DNA of 34,423 bases from an uncultured Solobacterium sp. (GTDB lineage: Bacteria > Bacillota_I > Bacilli_A > Erysipelotrichales > Erysipelotrichaceae), in NCBI GenBank assembly GCA_938039295.1, contig CALHUY010000022.1:1-34423 (forward strand). The letters run 5' to 3'. A program made the translations under genes and the position numbers. Shown here piece after piece: positions 31,701 to 34,423 of this stretch. The notes beneath the pieces are model-generated. The model ran no database searches and was not told the origin of the DNA. It saw only the letters and a program-made list of their open reading frames with translations. Position 1 is the stretch's first letter. The number at the start of each line of letters is the position of its first letter.

Positions 31701-31942
31701 AATCTCCTCCTCGTATGGGGCAAACAAAAAGCGCCCCTTCTATGAAAGGACGCTATTAGCGCGGTACCACCTTAATTCCAACGATAAACGTTGACACTTT
31801 ATATCTGTAACGTAGACCTACGGTAACTCTTTCGAGCACTGCTCCAAGGTAGTAATACATATATGCCTCATATTCCTTCCAGCAACCGGAATACTCTCTC
31901 TATCAGCACGATACATATCTTGTCCTTTTCAATGCATTTGAT
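31701..31942 (-). promoter_or_regulatory. T-box riboswitch leader of thrS
   Basis: The - strand leader contains the T-box core AAGGTGGTACCGCG (31773-31760), which pairs with the acceptor end of uncharged tRNA. It is followed by a terminator hairpin (31753-31730; AGCGTCC and GGGGCGCT with several U) ending in TTTTTG. Upstream, the stem I part shows ATTACTACCTTGGAGC (31856-31841); the threonine codons ACT and ACC there are the candidate specifier. Low charged tRNA-Thr would favour the antiterminator and turn thrS on. I did not fold the whole leader. Confidence 0.93.
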
Positions 31943-31948
31943 ATTCAA

Positions 31949-31977
31949 ATTTTAGACCTGCTTGTGAGAAACGTCAA
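31949..31977 (-). promoter_or_regulatory. Promoter of the thrS T-box leader
   Basis: On the - strand TTGACG (31977-31972) and TAAAAT (31954-31949) are 17 bp apart. The -35 begins only two bases after the polC stop codon. Confidence 0.78.
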
Positions 31978-31979
31978 GT

Positions 31980-34423
31980 TTAGAATAAACTCATTTGATT
32001 ACTTTCTTGTAATCCTACTAAACAACCCATGTGTGATAGTTTCACTAACATGGAAGAAGATACCTGTGTACGTTTTATGATATCCTCTTTGGATAAGAAT
32101 TCACCCTTTTCACGTGCATCTTCAATTGACTTAGCAACGTTGACACCCAAACCGTCAATGACAGTAAATGGTGGGATAATCGTCTTTGGATTATCTGGTG
32201 ATATTCTAAACTCTGTGGCAAGTGATTTATATAAATCAACATTAGAGATGTTATAACCACGTGCATACAATTCTTCACATACTTCTAATACATCAAATAA
32301 AGACTTCTCTTTATTTGACACAGGATTTTCAGGATTACGTTCCGCAATACGTGTACTAATATCATTCATTCGCGTACGAATCACATCTATACCCTTAGCC
32401 ATCGTTTCAATTTCATAAGTATCACAACGTAGTGTTAAATACTGAATATAGAAATTGAGAGGTTCATGTACCTTGTACCAAGCAATACGCATGGCCATCA
32501 TAACATACGCAACTGCGTGTGCTTTCGGGAACATGTACTTAATCTTCTTACATGATTCAATATACCAATCTGGAACCTGGTGTTCAATCATGGATTTTTC
32601 CCAAGCTTCCGTTAAACCTTTACCCTTACGTACAGATTCCATAATCTTAAAGGCATCTAGTGAGTCTAAATTATGGTCTAAAAGATAAGTCATAATATCA
32701 TCACGACATCCAATAACTTCATCAATCTTATGACCTTGACGAATTAGTTCCTGTGCATTCCCTGCCCATACATCTGTACCATGTGATAGACCAGAAATAA
32801 TAACTAAATCTGAGAACTTCTTTGGACGTGTTTCTTCAAGTACACCACGTGTTGTACGTGTACCAAACTCAGGTAAACCTAGTGCACCTGTTTCTTTCTT
32901 ATAGATTCTCGTATCTGCTTTTAATGCATCATCACACGAGAACAAGGATAAGGTTTCAGCATCATTCATTGGAATATCCAACGGTTTCACTGTAGCAATC
33001 TTCTGTAGTAAACGCATGGCGGTTGGATCAACGTGACCTAAAATATCAAACTTCAAAACATTATCATGAATGTCGTGGAAGTCGTAATGTGTTGTCTTCC
33101 AAGCTGACGTTGGATCATTTGCTGGATATTGTACTGGTGTAAAATCTTCTGCCTCATATTCATGAGGAATAATGATAATACCACCTGGATGCTGACCAGT
33201 CGTACGTTTCACGTTTTGACAACCATGTGCAAGATAATCCTTCATCGGTTTACGCATATTGCTAATTTTCATCTTTTCGCAATACCCTTGTACATATCCA
33301 AAGGCAGTCTTTTCGGCCACAGTACCAATTGTACCGGCACGGAATGCATGGTCTTCCCCAAATACATCTTTAATAAATGCATGTGCTCGCCATTGATATT
33401 CATTAGAGAAGTTTAAGTCAATATCTGGCGTCTTATCCGCATTGAATCCTAAGAATGTTTGGAATGGAATATTATGTCCATTACCACGCATTGTTTCACC
33501 ACAATGTGGACATACCTTATCCACTAAGTCAAAACCAGACGCAATCGAAGGGTCATCATAGAACTCACTGTAATGACACTTTGGACATAGATAATGTGGA
33601 CGAAGTGGATTTACTTCAGTAATGCCAGACATCGTTGCGGTAAAGGAAGAACCTACAGAACCACGTGATCCAACTACATAACCATCATCATTCGATTTCT
33701 TAACCAATAAGTGTGCGATATAGTAATGCACACCAAAACCATTACGGATGATATTGTCCAATTCACTATTTAAACGATCAATTACAATATCGGGAATCTT
33801 ACCTTCAAATCCATACATATTCATCGCAGTATCGTGACAAATCTGACGTAGCTTATCATCAGAACCTTCAATGATTGGTGGATATGTACCTGCAGGAACT
33901 GGACGAACTTCTTCAATCAAGTCAAAGATACTATTCGGATTTCGTACTACAATCTCTTCAATTAAATCCGGATCATCTAGCCAAGCAAATTCCCTCTTCA
34001 TTTCATCTGTTAAACGAATATGTTGATCAGGATTCTTCGTACGCAAACGTAAGGCTTCATCACGAATATATAGTGGGTGAATTGTACCACCTACACCTTG
34101 AGACATAATATACACATCACGGAACACCTTCTGTTCAGGCGTACAGTAATGTGCATCACTTGTTGCACATACTGGAATATTCAATTTATGTGCCATGCGA
34201 ATGATACGCTTTTGTACTTCCTTTAAACGATCGACGCTAGGAATACTACCTAATACGATGGAAGTAGAATAGTTTGATAATGGTTGTAGTTCAATATAGT
34301 CGTATAACTTCATCGCTTCTTCTAAACGAGCATCATCACCATTACATGCAAGTTCAAACACTTCACCATTTAGGCAAGCGGATCCTAGTAATAAGTTCTC
34401 TCGATACTTTTCTAGGGTGGAAC
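31980..34423 (-). CDS. polC: DNA polymerase III PolC, C-terminal part
   Basis: PolC is the main replicative polymerase of low-GC Gram-positives. The gene runs off the right edge; the frame is open to 34421 and about 813 C-terminal residues are present of roughly 1,440. The visible part begins in the PHP domain (LEKYRENLLLGSACLNGEVF; SDAHYC) and continues into the polymerase domain, with a zinc-binding CPKC...CPHCG pair, the catalytic DIDLNFS after FNADKTP, TGQHPGGIIIIP, and DILGHVDPTAMRLL. The end QESNQMSLF is the beta-clamp binding tail (QMSLF). It has no terminator of its own: the thrS promoter starts two bases after the stop, so read-through into the thrS T-box is likely. Confidence 0.97.
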   Translation of the reverse strand, partial: STLEKYRENLLLGSACLNGEVFELACNGDDARLEEAMKLYDYIELQPLSNYSTSIVLGSIPSVDRLKEVQKRIIRMAHKLNIPVCATSDAHYCTPEQKVFRDVYIMSQGVGGTIHPLYIRDEALRLRTKNPDQHIRLTDEMKREFAWLDDPDLIEEIVVRNPNSIFDLIEEVRPVPAGTYPPIIEGSDDKLRQICHDTAMNMYGFEGKIPDIVIDRLNSELDNIIRNGFGVHYYIAHLLVKKSNDDGYVVGSRGSVGSSFTATMSGITEVNPLRPHYLCPKCHYSEFYDDPSIASGFDLVDKVCPHCGETMRGNGHNIPFQTFLGFNADKTPDIDLNFSNEYQWRAHAFIKDVFGEDHAFRAGTIGTVAEKTAFGYVQGYCEKMKISNMRKPMKDYLAHGCQNVKRTTGQHPGGIIIIPHEYEAEDFTPVQYPANDPTSAWKTTHYDFHDIHDNVLKFDILGHVDPTAMRLLQKIATVKPLDIPMNDAETLSLFSCDDALKADTRIYKKETGALGLPEFGTRTTRGVLEETRPKKFSDLVIISGLSHGTDVWAGNAQELIRQGHKIDEVIGCRDDIMTYLLDHNLDSLDAFKIMESVRKGKGLTEAWEKSMIEHQVPDWYIESCKKIKYMFPKAHAVAYVMMAMRIAWYKVHEPLNFYIQYLTLRCDTYEIETMAKGIDVIRTRMNDISTRIAERNPENPVSNKEKSLFDVLEVCEELYARGYNISNVDLYKSLATEFRISPDNPKTIIPPFTVIDGLGVNVAKSIEDAREKGEFLSKEDIIKRTQVSSSMLVKLSHMGCLVGLQESNQMSLF

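Noticed and set aside
1..34423. CRISPR array, insertion sequence, prophage, tRNA or rRNA genes
   Set aside because: No regularly spaced repeats, transposase or phage genes, and no tRNA/rRNA sequence were recognised on either strand.

Overview
The window looks like a contiguous chromosomal segment from an A+T-rich, low-GC Gram-positive bacterium (Bacillota). The signs are a Gram-positive PolC replicase, a T-box leader in front of thrS, YlxM next to ftsY, a CcpA-type cre site, the block nusB-xseA-xseB-ispA-dxs-recN, and strong AGGAGG ribosome binding sites. A very short SMC and a threonyl-tRNA synthetase without a TGS domain make me lean towards the Erysipelotrichia, but that is inference. I see no prophage, insertion sequence, CRISPR array, tRNA or rRNA gene.

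Left half (1-14.1 kb): every gene is on the + strand. A tightly packed run holds the end of comEA, comEC, holA (delta subunit, frameshifted here), an iron-sulfur L-serine dehydratase, a UDG-superfamily hypoxanthine-DNA glycosylase, a U32/RlhA-like protein and mscL, and ends at a hairpin terminator. A second run has its own promoter: smc, ftsY, ylxM, ackA and a DHH-family NrnA-like phosphoesterase. The nucleoid protein gene hup follows with its own promoter and terminator.

Junction (about 14.1 kb): between the hup terminator and the terminator of a convergent tyrosine recombinase gene lies a 28-bp site built like a Xer recombination site: two 11-bp arms around a 6-bp centre. It resembles bacterial dif and, surprisingly, P1 loxP. 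Gene orientation flips from all + to mostly - exactly here, as expected at a replication terminus. This is the most interesting feature of the window.

Right half (14.1-34.4 kb): a long - strand operon runs nusB, xseA, xseB, ispA, dxs, recN, dinB, xer. It links transcription termination, exonuclease VII, isoprenoid precursor synthesis, double-strand break repair, translesion synthesis and site-specific recombination. A divergent gene for a DUF5662 protein (+) may be translated from a leaderless mRNA. Then come guaB (-), proS (+), a glucose-type PTS EIIA gene (-), a PHP-phosphoesterase/MurP-like PTS EIIBC operon (-) with a cre site and two tandem hairpins in its leader, T-box-controlled thrS (-), and the 3' part of polC (-), which runs off the right edge.

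No stretch without a gene exceeds 300 bases. The two longest gaps are the thrS T-box leader and the guaB/proS divergent promoter region. Coordinates, motifs and spacings were read directly from the sequence. Family names come from recognising motifs, not from a database search.
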